Part shown: piece after piece, positions 17,594 to 27,120 of the stretch
Position numbering within the stretch: position 1 is the stretch's first letter
Layout of the letters: every line of letters starts with the position of its first letter
From: Pseudoxanthomonas daejeonensis
GTDB lineage: Bacteria > Pseudomonadota > Gammaproteobacteria > Xanthomonadales > Xanthomonadaceae
DNA: 64,000 bases
Direction of reading: 5' to 3'
Assembly: GCF_010093205.1 (NCBI RefSeq)
Contig: NZ_PDWN01000007.1
Span: 1 to 64,000, forward strand
Made by a program: the position numbers and the translations under genes
The notes under the pieces: model-generated
The model's database searches: none
Told to the model about the DNA's origin: nothing
The model's input: the letters and a program-made list of their open reading frames with translations, nothing else

Positions 17594-17707
17594 GGTCGTG
17601 ACTCCGGGGACGCTCGGCGCGCAGTGTGCCGCAATCGGCATGCCGGTGTTCCAATCGGAATCAGTCGCAACTGGGCCGGGCCGGGCGCCGCCGGTCGCGG
17701 CAGCCAC

Positions 17708-17727
17708 GGCGTGGAATAATCCACGCC
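17708..17727. promoter_or_regulatory. Palindrome over a -10-like element between bfr and the acylase gene
   Basis: GGCGTGG (17708-17714) and CCACGCC (17721-17727) form a 7-bp inverted repeat around AATAAT. The spacer element looks like a -10 box for the acylase gene that starts 39 bases further on. It could be an operator, or simply a hairpin; no regulator can be named. Confidence 0.35.
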
Positions 17728-17765
17728 AGCGGTCCTCCGGATCGCGACTGCGCAAGGGGAAACGC

Positions 17766-20216
17766 ATGCTCCGTTGGATCCGACGCCTCGCGGTGCTGGC
17801 GCTGCTGCTGGCCGCAGCGACGGTGATGGTGGCCTGGTGGCTGCTGCGTGGCAGCCTGCCCGCCCTCGATGGCGACCTTGCGCTCGATGCGGCCGGCCTG
17901 GCTGCACCGGTGTCCATCCAGCGCGACGCACTGGGGGTGGTCACGATCGACGCGGGCAGCGAAACGGATGCGATGCGGGCGCTGGGTTTCGTGCATGCAC
18001 AGGAACGCTACTTCGAGATGGACCTGATGCGGCGCAGTTCCGCAGGCGAACTGGCCCAACTGTTCGGGCCGGTCGCGGTCGATGTGGACCGGGAACGGCG
18101 CATGCATCGCATCCGGGCGCGCGTGACCGCGTACATGGACGCGGTGGCCGGCGAACGGATGCCGCAACTGCAGGCCTACGCCGACGGCGCCAATGCAGGC
18201 GTCGAGGCGCTGCGCGTGCGGCCCTGGCCCTACCTGCTGCTGCGCCAGGCGCCGCGTCGCTGGGAAGTGGCGGACTCGGCGCTCACCGGCTATGCGATGT
18301 ATTTCGACCTGCAGGATTCGCAGAACGCGCGCGAACTGGGGATGTGGAAGCTCCGCCAGCACCTGCCGCCGGCGCTGTACGCCATGCTCGCGCACGACGG
18401 CACGGAGTGGGATGCGCCCCTGTTCGGCGCGGCTCGCGGGAATGCACTGCTGCCCGATGCCAGCCAGGTCGACCTGCGCACGCTGCCAGCGCCCGACTCG
18501 GCACGGCCGCGCAAGCTGGCCGACAAAGGCACGCCCGGCAGCAACAACTGGGCCGTGGCTGGCGCATTGACCGCCGATGGCCGCGCCATCGTCGCCGACG
18601 ACATGCACCTGGGGCTGCGCGCGCCGAACATCTGGTTCCGCGTGCGCCTGCGCTATCCGGATGGTCGCGCGCCCGGTGGACGGGTGGATGTCTCCGGCTT
18701 CAGCCTGCCCGGGCTGCCCGCCGTGGTGGTGGGCAGCAATGGCCATGTCGCCTGGGGCTTCACCAACAGCTACGCCGACACCGCCGACTGGTATCCGGTC
18801 CGACCCTGCGCCGGTGGCGACGCCAGCGAACCGGCGGCATGCGACGCGATGCAGGAGCACGCCGAAACGATCCTCGTCGCCGGTGGCGACCCGGTGAACC
18901 TCACCGTGCGAGAGACCACGCAGGGCCCGGTGCTGCACGACGCACAGGGCCCGACACCGGCACTGGCCCTGCGCTGGGTCGCGCACCAGCCGGGCGCGCT
19001 CGACGTCGGGTTGGCGGAGATGGCTCGCGCCGGCGATCTCGAAGCGGCGCTGGCAGTCGCCGGCACGGCCGCGATGCCCGCGCAGAACCTGGTCGTCGGC
19101 GACCGCCAGGGCCGGATCGCGTGGCGCATCATCGGCCCGCTGCCGGTGCGCGCCAGCGGCTGCACGGGAAGCCTGGTGTCTCCTGCGATGCCCTCACCCG
19201 ACTCGCCACCGGATCCGGCACGCCCTTCCGGCGAAGCGGCCGCGCCCGCTCCTGGTCCCTGCGCGCCCTGGCCGATCGCCACCGGCATGTCACCGATCCT
19301 GGCCGACCCCGCCCCGCATCGGCTCTGGACCGCCAATGCCCGCGTGCTCGATGGCGACGCCCTGGCGCAGGCCGGCGACGGAGGCTACGCACTGGGTGCG
19401 CGCGCGCAGCAGATCCGCGACAGCCTGATGTCGGGCGATCGCTTCGACGAAGCGGGCCTGCTGGCGATCCAGCTCGACGACCGCGCCGTGTTCCTGCAGC
19501 GCTGGTGGCAGTTGCTGCAGGACGAAGCGAAGTCGGCTCACGCCGCGCCGGCTCTGCAGGACCTGGCGAGCGCGGGCAAGACCTGGGAGGGTCGCGCGAC
19601 GGTCGAATCGGTCGGTTACCGCCTGGTCCGCGCCTGGCGGCTGGCAGTACACACGCGCATCGCCGACGGGCTGACGGCGCCGGCGCAGGTCGCGCTCGGC
19701 GACGACTTCACCGTCTCGGACCTGCCCCAGCTCGAAGGCATCGCATGGCCACTGCTGCAGCAGCGGCCGCAGCACCTGCTCCCGCGTCGCTACGCCAGCT
19801 GGGATGCTTTGCTGGAAGATGCCGCGCGCGAAGTGCGCGACGAACTCGCCGAGAGGGGCCCGCTGGCCGAGCGGACCTGGGGTGAGCGCAATACCGCCCG
19901 CATCTGCCACCCCCTGGCCAACGCCCTGCCCGCCTTCATCAAACCCCGCCTGTGCATGCCTGCCGATCCGCTGCCGGGCGACGGCTCGATGCCGCGGGTG
20001 CAGGGCCCTGCCTTCGGCGCCTCCGAGCGAATGGTGGTCTCACCCGGGCACGAAGCCGACGGCATCGTGCACATGCCCGGCGGGCAAAGTGGCCACCCGC
20101 TGTCCCCGTTCTGGGGCGCCGGCCACGATGACTGGGTGCACGGACGGGCCACGCCATTCCTGCCGGGCACCCCCCGGCACACCCTCACCCTCGCACCTGC
20201 CTCCACGCCGGATTGA
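17766..20216 (+). CDS. Penicillin acylase family Ntn-hydrolase
   Basis: Members hydrolyse amide bonds of beta-lactams or N-acyl homoserine lactones after autocatalytic cleavage. The 816-residue protein begins with a membrane/signal segment (residues 8-28). Then come the alpha chain ([19 protein letters not shown]), the spacer, and the beta chain starting at Ser259 in PGSNNWAV, the autocatalytic nucleophile. [15 protein letters not shown] and [16 protein letters not shown] are further beta-chain motifs. Substrate cannot be read from sequence; quorum-quenching AHL acylase and general peptide acylase are both possible. The protein is predicted periplasmic. Confidence 0.9.
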   Translation: MLRWIRRLAVLALLLAAATVMVAWWLLRGSLPALDGDLALDAAGLAAPVSIQRDALGVVTIDAGSETDAMRALGFVHAQERYFEMDLMRRSSAGELAQLFGPVAVDVDRERRMHRIRARVTAYMDAVAGERMPQLQAYADGANAGVEALRVRPWPYLLLRQAPRRWEVADSALTGYAMYFDLQDSQNARELGMWKLRQHLPPALYAMLAHDGTEWDAPLFGAARGNALLPDASQVDLRTLPAPDSARPRKLADKGTPGSNNWAVAGALTADGRAIVADDMHLGLRAPNIWFRVRLRYPDGRAPGGRVDVSGFSLPGLPAVVVGSNGHVAWGFTNSYADTADWYPVRPCAGGDASEPAACDAMQEHAETILVAGGDPVNLTVRETTQGPVLHDAQGPTPALALRWVAHQPGALDVGLAEMARAGDLEAALAVAGTAAMPAQNLVVGDRQGRIAWRIIGPLPVRASGCTGSLVSPAMPSPDSPPDPARPSGEAAAPAPGPCAPWPIATGMSPILADPAPHRLWTANARVLDGDALAQAGDGGYALGARAQQIRDSLMSGDRFDEAGLLAIQLDDRAVFLQRWWQLLQDEAKSAHAAPALQDLASAGKTWEGRATVESVGYRLVRAWRLAVHTRIADGLTAPAQVALGDDFTVSDLPQLEGIAWPLLQQRPQHLLPRRYASWDALLEDAAREVRDELAERGPLAERTWGERNTARICHPLANALPAFIKPRLCMPADPLPGDGSMPRVQGPAFGASERMVVSPGHEADGIVHMPGGQSGHPLSPFWGAGHDDWVHGRATPFLPGTPRHTLTLAPASTPD

Positions 20217-20287
20217 CCCGCGCAGGCGCGCGGCAGCGGTGCCGTACATGGCGCACAATCACCCCAGCCCAACGGAGAACTGCCGCG

Positions 20288-20602
20288 ATGCGAATGCTCC
20301 CTGTCGTCCTGTCCGCCGCTTTCGCCGCACTGCTGCTCCCGGCGTGCAGCTCCGTCCAGCCCGATCCGGGTGCCCCGGGCCACTTCGGCAGCGTGGCAGG
20401 CAACTGCAATGCCGACCCGGTGGCCTGGGCCGTAGGCAAACAGGCCGAACAGGACGTGATGCGCCGCGTGTGGCACGAAAGCGGCGCCGGGCTGATCCGC
20501 CCGATCGGTCCGGACACCGCCGTGACCCGCGACTTCCGCCCGGACCGGGTCAACGTCGACATCGACCGCAACAACACCATCACCCGGGTCAGTTGCGGCT
20601 GA
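20288..20602 (+). CDS. Peptidase inhibitor I78 family lipoprotein
   Basis: This is a 104-residue secreted protein with a lipobox (LLLPAC, lipidated Cys at about residue 20), so it is anchored in the outer membrane or periplasm. The I78 inhibitor core follows: CNADPVAWAVGKQAEQDV, then a central segment ending RPDRVNVDIDRNNTITRVSCG. Family members inhibit serine proteases; the target here is unknown. It starts 71 bases after the acylase gene and may be co-transcribed. Confidence 0.88.
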   Translation: MRMLPVVLSAAFAALLLPACSSVQPDPGAPGHFGSVAGNCNADPVAWAVGKQAEQDVMRRVWHESGAGLIRPIGPDTAVTRDFRPDRVNVDIDRNNTITRVSCG

Positions 20603-20734
20603 GCCAACCCGCGCCTTGCAGGACGCGGCCCCGGCCGGCGATCAGCAGCGCCGCAACCACCCGCGACCCCGCCTGACCGGGGGGTCGGCCTCGCGCCATG
20701 CCCCACTGCGCCGGCGGCTTTGCAAGCCATGCTT

Positions 20735-20834
20735 CTGCAGGAGCGGACTCCAGCCCGCGAAGCCGACGCCAGTTGCACGGCCAGCGCCTCCGGGATTCCG
20801 GCACCTTCGGCTTCGCGGCCATGCCCGCGCCTAC
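20735..20834 (-). repeat. Paired REP (BIME-like) element overlapping the asnB stop codon
   Basis: Reading the minus strand, the element starts GTAGGCGCGGGCATGGCC at 20834 and contains a 12-bp inverted repeat (TCGGCTTCGCGG on plus near 20808 with CCGCGAAGCCGA near 20754). It ends with a reverse head (CTGCAGGAGCGG on plus near 20733). The TAG stop of asnB is bases 2-4 of the GTAG head. Confidence 0.5.
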
Positions 20835-22525
20835 GAGGCGTGCGCCTGCTCGTGCACGCCGGCCACCGCGCGCCCGGAGGGATCGGCCATCTTGGCGAAG
20901 CTCGCGTCCCAGGCGATCGCCGCCGGCGAAGAACACGCGATCGACTTGCCCCCCGGCACGGTCTCGGCCGCCGCGGGGCTGGGATAGAAGCGTTCGAACA
21001 CGCTGCGGTAGAAGTAGGCTTCCTTGGTCTGCGGCGGGTTTAGCGGGAAGCGCTTGTCGGCCGCGGCCAGTTCGCGATCCGACACCTGCGCTTCGGCATG
21101 CGCCTTCAACCCGTCGATCCAGCCGTAGCCCACGCCGTCGCTGAACTGCTCCTTCTGCCGCCACAGGATCTGCTCGGGCAGGTAGCCGTCGAAGGCCTGG
21201 CGCAGCACGCCCTTCTCCATGCGCTGGGCGTCGTTGCGGGACCTGTCGACCATCTTGTACCTGGCATCCATGCGCATGGCCACGTCGAGGAACTCGCGAT
21301 CCAGGAACGGCACGCGCGGCTCCACGCCCCAGGCCATCATCGACTTGTTCGCACGCAGGCAATCGAAGTTGTTGAGCGCGTCGAGCTTGCGGATCAGCTC
21401 CTCGTGGAACTCGCGCGCGTTCGGCGCCTTGTGGAAGTACAGGTAGCCGCCGAAGATCTCGTCGCTGCCCTCGCCCGAAAGCACCATCTTCACACCCATC
21501 GCCTTGATCCGGCGCGCCAGCAGGAACATCGGCGTCGACGCGCGGATGGTGGTGACGTCGTAGGTCTCGATATGGCGGATCACCTCGGGCAACGCATCCA
21601 GGCCCTCTTCGAAGGTGTACTCGTAGCCGTGGTGCACGGTTCCCAGCGCTTCGGCCGCGACCTCGGCCGCGGCCAGGTCCGGGGAGCCCTTCAGGCCGAT
21701 GGCGAACGAGTGCAGGCGCGGCCACCAGGCTTCCGTCCTGTCGCCATCCTCGATGCGATGCCGTGCGTAGCGCGCGGCCACCGCCGCGACCAGCGACGAA
21801 TCCAGCCCGCCGGAAAGCAGCACGCCATAGGGCACGTCGGTCATCAGCTGGCGGTGCACCGCCGCCTCGAAGGCCTCGCGCAGTTCCTGCGACGAAACCT
21901 CCACGCCCTCGACGTCGGCGTAGTGCCGCCAGGGCGCGTGGTAGTAGCGGGTCAACTCGCCGGTCGCGGAGTCATACCAGTGGCCCGGCGGGAACTGCGC
22001 CACGTCGGCGCATTCGTCCACCAGCGACTTCATCTCCGAAGCCACGCGCAGCCGGCCTTCCCTGTCGTGGCCCCAGTACAGCGGCACCACGCCGATCGGG
22101 TCGCGGGCGATGATCGCGCGGCCCTTGCTTTTGTCCCACAGCGCGAAGGCGAAGATGCCATTGAGCCGGTTGAGGAACGACGCCGGTTCGTCCTCGCGGT
22201 ACAGCGCATTGATCACCTCGCAGTCGGAGGCGGTCTGGAACGCATACGGCTCCTTCAACTGGCCCTTCAGCGGCACGTGGTTGTAGATCTCGCCGTTGAC
22301 CGCCAACGCAAGCTGTCCATCCTCCGACAACAGCGGCTGGGAACCGCCGGCGGGATCGACGATGGCCAGGCGCTCGTGCACCAGGATCGCGCCGGCGTCC
22401 ACGTACACGCCACTCCAGTCCGGTCCGCGATGGCGCTGGCGCTGCGACAGATCCAGCGACTGTCGGCGCAGTCCCTGCAGGTCGTCGCCCGGTTGCAGGC
22501 CGAAGATGCCGAAGATCGAACACAT
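20831..22525 (-). CDS. asnB: Asparagine synthase B (glutamine-hydrolysing)
   Basis: AsnB makes asparagine from aspartate, ATP and glutamine. The 564-residue protein begins MCSIFGIFG; Cys2 is the glutaminase nucleophile after Met removal. The glutaminase domain has QRHRGPDWSG and LAVNGEIYNH. The synthetase domain has the pyrophosphate loop (GVLLSGGLDSSLVA) and VLSGEGSDEIFGGY. A good ribosome binding site (AGGAG, 8 bases before ATG) precedes the start. The upstream region carries an Asn-rich leader peptide and a terminator (22602-22750), indicating attenuation by Asn-tRNA supply. The C-terminal end reads into a REP element. Confidence 0.96.
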   Translation of the reverse strand: MCSIFGIFGLQPGDDLQGLRRQSLDLSQRQRHRGPDWSGVYVDAGAILVHERLAIVDPAGGSQPLLSEDGQLALAVNGEIYNHVPLKGQLKEPYAFQTASDCEVINALYREDEPASFLNRLNGIFAFALWDKSKGRAIIARDPIGVVPLYWGHDREGRLRVASEMKSLVDECADVAQFPPGHWYDSATGELTRYYHAPWRHYADVEGVEVSSQELREAFEAAVHRQLMTDVPYGVLLSGGLDSSLVAAVAARYARHRIEDGDRTEAWWPRLHSFAIGLKGSPDLAAAEVAAEALGTVHHGYEYTFEEGLDALPEVIRHIETYDVTTIRASTPMFLLARRIKAMGVKMVLSGEGSDEIFGGYLYFHKAPNAREFHEELIRKLDALNNFDCLRANKSMMAWGVEPRVPFLDREFLDVAMRMDARYKMVDRSRNDAQRMEKGVLRQAFDGYLPEQILWRQKEQFSDGVGYGWIDGLKAHAEAQVSDRELAAADKRFPLNPPQTKEAYFYRSVFERFYPSPAAAETVPGGKSIACSSPAAIAWDASFAKMADPSGRAVAGVHEQAHAS

Positions 22526-22601
22526 GGGGAAAGCTCCTGGGTCTGGGTGGTGTTACGGAATCGGACCTCTGATGCGGCCATGGCGGACGCAAGCCGGGCA
22601 T

Positions 22602-22631
22602 AAAAAAACCCGCATCGGCCGATGCGGGTTT
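22602..22631 (-). terminator. Intrinsic terminator (attenuator) in the asnB leader
   Basis: On the minus strand the perfect palindrome 22606-22631 (core CCCGCATCGG/CCGATGCGGG) ends in seven U (A7 at 22602-22608 on plus). It lies between the leader-peptide stop (22655) and the asnB start (22525), 77 bases before the gene. It can only be an attenuator for asnB, since no gene other than the leader ends here on this strand. Confidence 0.9.
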
Positions 22632-22654
22632 CGTGGTGACCGGGCTGTGGTGCC

Positions 22655-22750
22655 TTATGCCTGGTCGCGCCCCCGCATCGTTCGCGCACGGTTATTCGCC
22701 GCATTGTTGCGGTTCGAATTGGCCGGGTTTGCGCGCAGGGCGGAAGACAT
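22655..22750 (-). CDS. Asparagine-rich leader peptide of asnB
   Basis: The 31-codon ORF (ATG at 22750, TAA at 22655) has seven Asn codons among codons 8-20 (peptide NPANSNRNNAANN), four AAC and three AAT. It stops 24 bases before the terminator stem. The composition is far from random for high-GC DNA, where AAU/AAC codons are scarce. Its product is probably not functional as a protein; translation serves to sense charged tRNA-Asn. No strong Shine-Dalgarno sequence is seen. Confidence 0.82.
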   Translation of the reverse strand: MSSALRANPANSNRNNAANNRARTMRGRDQA

Positions 22751-22889
22751 GGGCCGACACTAACCCGCACCGCGGACGGGCCGCAACCGTTGCAGGGGCA
22801 ACTGACAATGCGCTCACGCCGTGCGGCGAATACTCCGCCGACCGCGCGCCATCGTCTTGCCCGCGCTCCGCCGTCACCGGAGATCCGCC

Positions 22890-24563
22890 TTGCCCGACAC
22901 TACCCAACGCCTCACCCGCACCGCGCAGGTGGTCGCCCGCCTTGCCCGCCACCGTCGCGTGCTGACCGGCCTGGACTGGACCCACGCCCCACCCGCCGAG
23001 CCGTCGATCGCCGATGCGTCCGGCATCGCCGAAGCCCAGGCGTTCGCCGCGGACCTGGAATCCCTCGGTCCGGCTTTCATCAAGCTGGGGCAATCGCTTT
23101 CCACACGCCCCGACCTGGTGCCACCGGCCTACATCGACGCGCTGGACCGCATCCAGGATGAAGTCGCACCGATCGATACCGCAGTGGTCGAGAAGATCAT
23201 CGAGGAAGAGCTTGGCGCGAAACTCAGCCGGCTGTTCGCTTCGTTCGATCCGGTTCCGCTGGCAGCCGCTTCGCTCGCGCAGGTCCATCGCGCGGTGCTG
23301 CGCGACGGTCGCGAGGTCGCGGTGAAAGTGCAGCGGCCGGGCATGGACGCGGCGATCCGCCTGGACCTGGAGGTCCTGTCGGGACTGGCCGGTACCGCCG
23401 ATGCGCTCACCGAGACCGGGCGCCGCCTGCACTTCGCCGGCTGGATCGCCGAGTTCCGCAAGATCCTCCTGCTGGAGCTGGACTACCGCCGCGAGGCCGA
23501 AAACCTGGATCGCTTCCGCGAGCGGCTGTCGGCCTACCCGCAGCTGTACGTACCTGCGCCGGTGTGGGGACTGAGCACCGCGCGCGTGCTGACCATGGAA
23601 CTGGTCCACGGCAGCAAGGTCACCGCGGTCTCGGGGCTGCGCCGTACCGAACTGGACCTGGCCACGCCGGCCGCCGAGCTGATGCGCGCCTACCTGGACC
23701 AGGTGTTCGTGCACGGCGACATCCATGCCGATCCGCACCCGGGCAACGTGATGCTGTGCGACGACGGACGGCTGGCGCTCATCGACCTGGGCATGGTCGC
23801 CCAGGTCCCGCCGCGCATGCGCGAACGCCTGCTCAAGTTGCTGTTCGCCGCGGTGGACGCGCGCGGCGAAGACGTGGCGCGCGAACTGGTAGCGATCGGT
23901 ACGCGCCTGGAGCAGTTCGACGATGCCGCCTTCAACCGCGACACCGGCCAGCTGGTCGCGCGCTACGCCACCGGCGGGCGGCGCACCTCCGAGGGCCGGC
24001 TGCTGCTGGAGCTGGTCGGCACCGCTGCCGAACACGGCCTGCGCGTGCCTGCCGAGATCAGCCTGCTCGGCAAGACCCTGCTCAACCTCGAGCGGGTCGC
24101 CAATGCGCTGGACCCGGAGATGGATGTCCGTCGCCTGGTCGAATCGCACCTGGAATCGATCATGCGCGCGCAGCTGCGCGGCTCCTTCTCCAGCGCGAAC
24201 CTCGCCAGCGAACTGCTCGAGGTGCAGGGCCTGCTGCGCGACGCTCCGCGCAAGATTTCCGACACGCTGTCGCTGCTGGCGGAGAACCGCCTGCAGGTGC
24301 GGCTGGATGGCCTGGAGAACTCGCGGCTGATGGAGAACATGCAGAAGATCGCCAACCGCATCGCTGCCTCGGTGGTCACCGCGGCGCTGCTGATGTCCTC
24401 GGCGATGCTGATGCGGATCGAAACGCCGGCTCGCCTGTTCGGCTATCCGGCGCTGGCCGTGGTGCTGTTTCTGATCGCGGTAGCGCTGGGCCTGACGATC
24501 GCTGTGAGCGCCTTGCTTTACGACCGCAAGGCGCGTCCGAACGAGCAGCACGGACCGCACTAG
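22890..24563 (+). CDS. ubiB: UbiB-family (ADCK/ABC1) atypical kinase
   Basis: UbiB proteins are atypical kinase-like ATPases needed for ubiquinone synthesis. The 557-residue protein has the family KxGQ motif (FIKLGQSLSTRPDLVP), the Ala-rich loop with SLAQVHRAVL, the lysine AVKVQRPGM, the catalytic/metal segment VHGDIHADPHPGNVML and LIDLGMV. Two membrane helices lie at the C-terminus. The TTG at 22890 is chosen because GGAG lies 7 bases upstream and the conserved region follows; a GTG at 22821 would add 23 residues. It is divergent from asnB. Confidence 0.88.
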   Translation: MPDTTQRLTRTAQVVARLARHRRVLTGLDWTHAPPAEPSIADASGIAEAQAFAADLESLGPAFIKLGQSLSTRPDLVPPAYIDALDRIQDEVAPIDTAVVEKIIEEELGAKLSRLFASFDPVPLAAASLAQVHRAVLRDGREVAVKVQRPGMDAAIRLDLEVLSGLAGTADALTETGRRLHFAGWIAEFRKILLLELDYRREAENLDRFRERLSAYPQLYVPAPVWGLSTARVLTMELVHGSKVTAVSGLRRTELDLATPAAELMRAYLDQVFVHGDIHADPHPGNVMLCDDGRLALIDLGMVAQVPPRMRERLLKLLFAAVDARGEDVARELVAIGTRLEQFDDAAFNRDTGQLVARYATGGRRTSEGRLLLELVGTAAEHGLRVPAEISLLGKTLLNLERVANALDPEMDVRRLVESHLESIMRAQLRGSFSSANLASELLEVQGLLRDAPRKISDTLSLLAENRLQVRLDGLENSRLMENMQKIANRIAASVVTAALLMSSAMLMRIETPARLFGYPALAVVLFLIAVALGLTIAVSALLYDRKARPNEQHGPH

Positions 24564-24608
24564 GCAAGGCGCGGGGCGGCGGCGGCCGGATACCGACCGC
24601 GACGGCCG

Positions 24609-25736
24609 CTACAGGAGCAGGCGCTCCACCAGGCGCCGGTAGAGATCCGGCAGCGCTTCGAGATCGGCGACCGATACATGCTCGTCGACCTGGTGGATGC
24701 TGGCGTTGACCGGTCCGACTTCGATGCACTGCGCGCCCAGCGGCGCGATGAAACGCGCATCGGACGTGCCGCCACCCGTGCTTTCCTGCGGCGGTGCGCC
24801 CGCGAATTCACCCAGCACCTCGCGCGCGACCGAGCGCAGGCGACCCTCGGGCGTGTAGAAAGGTTCGCCGCTGCGGTGCCAGCGCAGGTCGTACTGCAGG
24901 CCGTGGCGATCCAGGAGCGCGGCAATCTCCGCTTCCAGCGCCGGCGCATCCCAGTGCGGGTTGTAGCGCAGGTTGAACAGCACCTGCAGCTCACCGGGAA
25001 TGACGTTGCTGGCCCCGGTGCCGGCCTGGATGTTGCTGACCTGGAACGACGTCGGCGGGAAACTCTCATAGCCGTCGTCCCACTCCCGCGCTGCGAGCTC
25101 GGCCAGCGCGGGGGCGGCCTGGTGGATGGGATTGCGCGCCTTGTGCGGATAGGCGACATGGCCCTGCACGCCGTGTACCCGCAGGGTGCCGGACAGGCTG
25201 CCTCGCCGGCCCACGCGCAGCAGGTCTCCCAGTCTCTCGGTCGAAGACGGTTCCCCGGTGATGCACCAGTCGATGCGCTGGCCGCGCTCGCGGAACACCG
25301 CGGCGACGCGGCGCACGCCCTCGATGGCATCGCCTTCTTCGTCCGAAGTCAGCAGGACCGCCAGGGTACCGGCATGACCCGGATGCGCGGCCACGAACTG
25401 TTCGGCGGCGACCACGAACGCGGCGACGCTGCCCTTCATGTCCGCGGCACCGCGGCCATGGAGCGCCCCCCCGCGCACCACGGGCACGAATGGGTCGCTG
25501 CTCCAGGCCTCGCGCGGCCCCGGTGGCACCACGTCGGTATGGCCGAGCAGGACCAGCACGGGTGCGCCGCTGCCGTGCGTGGCCCACAGGTTGTCGACCT
25601 GGCCGAAGCGCAACGACTCGCAGGCGAAGCCGGCGCGCTGCAGGCGCGTGGCCACAAGGTCCTGGCAACCGGCATCGTCCGGCGTCACCGAGGGACGCGC
25701 GATCAGGTCACGCGCCAGGTCCAGCACTTCGCTCAT
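24609..25736 (-). CDS. dapE: Succinyl-diaminopimelate desuccinylase
   Basis: DapE hydrolyses N-succinyl-LL-diaminopimelate in the lysine/peptidoglycan precursor pathway. The 375-residue M20 metallopeptidase has [18 protein letters not shown], the catalytic Glu pair in [30 protein letters not shown] and the C-terminal [11 protein letters not shown]. The ATG at 25736 starts the conserved domain. It is in line with the YffB-like gene, dapD and glnD, and dapD provides the step two reactions earlier. Confidence 0.96.
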   Translation of the reverse strand: MSEVLDLARDLIARPSVTPDDAGCQDLVATRLQRAGFACESLRFGQVDNLWATHGSGAPVLVLLGHTDVVPPGPREAWSSDPFVPVVRGGALHGRGAADMKGSVAAFVVAAEQFVAAHPGHAGTLAVLLTSDEEGDAIEGVRRVAAVFRERGQRIDWCITGEPSSTERLGDLLRVGRRGSLSGTLRVHGVQGHVAYPHKARNPIHQAAPALAELAAREWDDGYESFPPTSFQVSNIQAGTGASNVIPGELQVLFNLRYNPHWDAPALEAEIAALLDRHGLQYDLRWHRSGEPFYTPEGRLRSVAREVLGEFAGAPPQESTGGGTSDARFIAPLGAQCIEVGPVNASIHQVDEHVSVADLEALPDLYRRLVERLLL

Positions 25737-25865
25737 GTGTCTGCTCGTTGTCGATTGCCGCAGCGGAGGATACGCCAGCCGCCCGCGAACCGATCCCGGG
25801 GCCGGCTCCGGCGCCGCTGCCGCCTGCGATGGGATCACCGCGACCGGATCCCGCGTGACGGACCG

Positions 25866-26222
25866 TCAGCCGACGCCGAACAGCTTCTTGAATCCGTTGT
25901 CGGAGAATCCCTGGCTGAAGGCGCCGTCGTCCTTCACCACCACCGGCCTGCGCACCAGCTGCGGATGCTCGCGCAGCAGCAGCTTCCACTCGGCCTCGCT
26001 GCCCGGCGCCTTGCGGTTGTCGGGCAGCTGGCGCCACGTGGTCGAGGACTTGTTGACCAGCGCATCGAAGCCACCAGCCTTGCCGGCCCACTCCACCAGC
26101 ACTTCCGGCGAAGGCTTGCTGTCGCGGTAGTCGACGAAGGCATACGGCACGCCGAAGCGCTCCAGCCACTTCGTCGCCTTCTTGCAGGTATCGCAGTTCT
26201 TCAAGCCGTACAGGGTCGTCAT
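25866..26222 (-). CDS. ArsC/Spx-family protein, YffB-like
   Basis: The 118-residue thioredoxin-fold protein has the motif NCDTCKKATKWL near the N-terminus and RRPVVVKDDGAFSQGF near the C-terminus, as in YffB and related Spx-like proteins. Members are often annotated arsenate reductase. Genomic pairing with dapD/dapE is common in Xanthomonadaceae and does not suggest arsenic resistance. The start ATG lies one base after the dapD stop, so it is co-translated with dapD. Function is unknown. Confidence 0.9.
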   Translation of the reverse strand: MTTLYGLKNCDTCKKATKWLERFGVPYAFVDYRDSKPSPEVLVEWAGKAGGFDALVNKSSTTWRQLPDNRKAPGSEAEWKLLLREHPQLVRRPVVVKDDGAFSQGFSDNGFKKLFGVG

Positions 26223-26223
26223 C

Positions 26224-27120
26224 TCACCCACGCAGCAGCTCGTTGATGCTGGTCTTGGCCCGGGTCTTGGCATCGACCTGCTTGACGATCACCGCGCAGT
26301 ACAGCGAGTGACTGCCGTCGGCGGCCGGCAGGGAGCCGGACACCACCACGCTGCCCGGCGGCACGTAGCCGTAGGACACCTCGCCGGTGGCGCGGTTGTA
26401 GATGCGGGTGGACTGGCCGATGAACACGCCCATGCCGATCACGCTGTGGTGGCCGACGACGACGCCCTCGACCACTTCCGAGCGCGCGCCGATGAAGCAG
26501 TGGTCCTCGACGATGGTCGGGCTGGCCTGCAGCGGCTCGAGCACGCCACCGATGCCGGCGCCGCCTGAAATATGGCAGTGCTTGCCGACCTGCGCGCACG
26601 ACCCGACCGTGGCCCAGGTATCGACCATCGTGCCTTCGCCGACATGCGCGCCGATGTTGATGAAACTCGGCATCAGCACCACGTCCTTGCCGAAATGGGC
26701 ACCGCGGCGCGCCACCGTGCCGGGCACCACGCGCACGCCGAGCTTGCGGAACTCGGCCTCGCCGTAGCCTTCGAAGCGGGTCGCGACCTTGTCCCAGAAC
26801 GGCGCGGGCGCGCCCTCCATCACGGTCATGTCGTTGACCCGGAAGTACAGCAGAACCGCCTTCTTCAGCCATTCGTTGACCTGCCAGCCGCCCTTCCCGT
26901 CCGGCGCGGCGACGCGGAATTCGCCGGACTCCAGGCCGCCGATCACGCGCTCGACCAGCGGGCGGGTGGATCCGTCGATCTCGTCCAGGGTCAGCGCGGC
27001 GCGGCGCGCGAACGCGCTGTCGATCGAAAACTTCAGCTCTTCCAGCCCGGGGCCGGCGGGCACCGCGGGGCGCTTGCGCGCGGTCTTGCGTGTGGCGGTC
27101 TTCTTCGGGCTGGTGGCCAT
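26224..27120 (-). CDS. dapD: 2,3,4,5-tetrahydropyridine-2,6-dicarboxylate N-succinyltransferase
   Basis: DapD succinylates tetrahydrodipicolinate using succinyl-CoA in lysine and diaminopimelate synthesis. The 298-residue protein has the hexapeptide-repeat left-handed beta-helix ([53 protein letters not shown]). The C-terminal [21 protein letters not shown] is present. A 25-residue Lys/Arg/Pro-rich N-terminal tail precedes the usual start of the domain. The start overlaps the glnD stop by one base (TGATG). Confidence 0.96.
   Translation of the reverse strand: MATSPKKTATRKTARKRPAVPAGPGLEELKFSIDSAFARRAALTLDEIDGSTRPLVERVIGGLESGEFRVAAPDGKGGWQVNEWLKKAVLLYFRVNDMTVMEGAPAPFWDKVATRFEGYGEAEFRKLGVRVVPGTVARRGAHFGKDVVLMPSFINIGAHVGEGTMVDTWATVGSCAQVGKHCHISGGAGIGGVLEPLQASPTIVEDHCFIGARSEVVEGVVVGHHSVIGMGVFIGQSTRIYNRATGEVSYGYVPPGSVVVSGSLPAADGSHSLYCAVIVKQVDAKTRAKTSINELLRG

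Larger units (their letters stand above)
22602..22750 (-). promoter_or_regulatory. Asparagine-responsive transcription attenuator of asnB
   Basis: Order in the transcript: Asn-rich leader ORF, segment 2 (CGAUGCGGG, 22680-22672), segment 3 (CCCGCAUCG within the terminator 5' arm), segment 4 (terminator 3' arm), U7. Segment 2 is exactly complementary to segment 3 over 9 bases and so can form an antiterminator. Segment 2 overlaps leader codons 24-27, so a ribosome that reaches the stop codon covers it and lets the terminator form. A ribosome stalled on Asn codons 13-20 leaves it free. A short upstream hairpin (CCGCA/TGCGG around codons 14-18) could act as segment 1. Mechanism is inferred by analogy with his/trp/thr attenuators. 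Confidence 0.8.

Noticed and set aside
25866-26222. A second arsenate reductase because of the ArsC-family fold
   Set aside because: The CDTCKK motif and position next to dapD/dapE fit the YffB/Spx-like subgroup, which is not an arsenic gene by context; the true ArsC is in the island.
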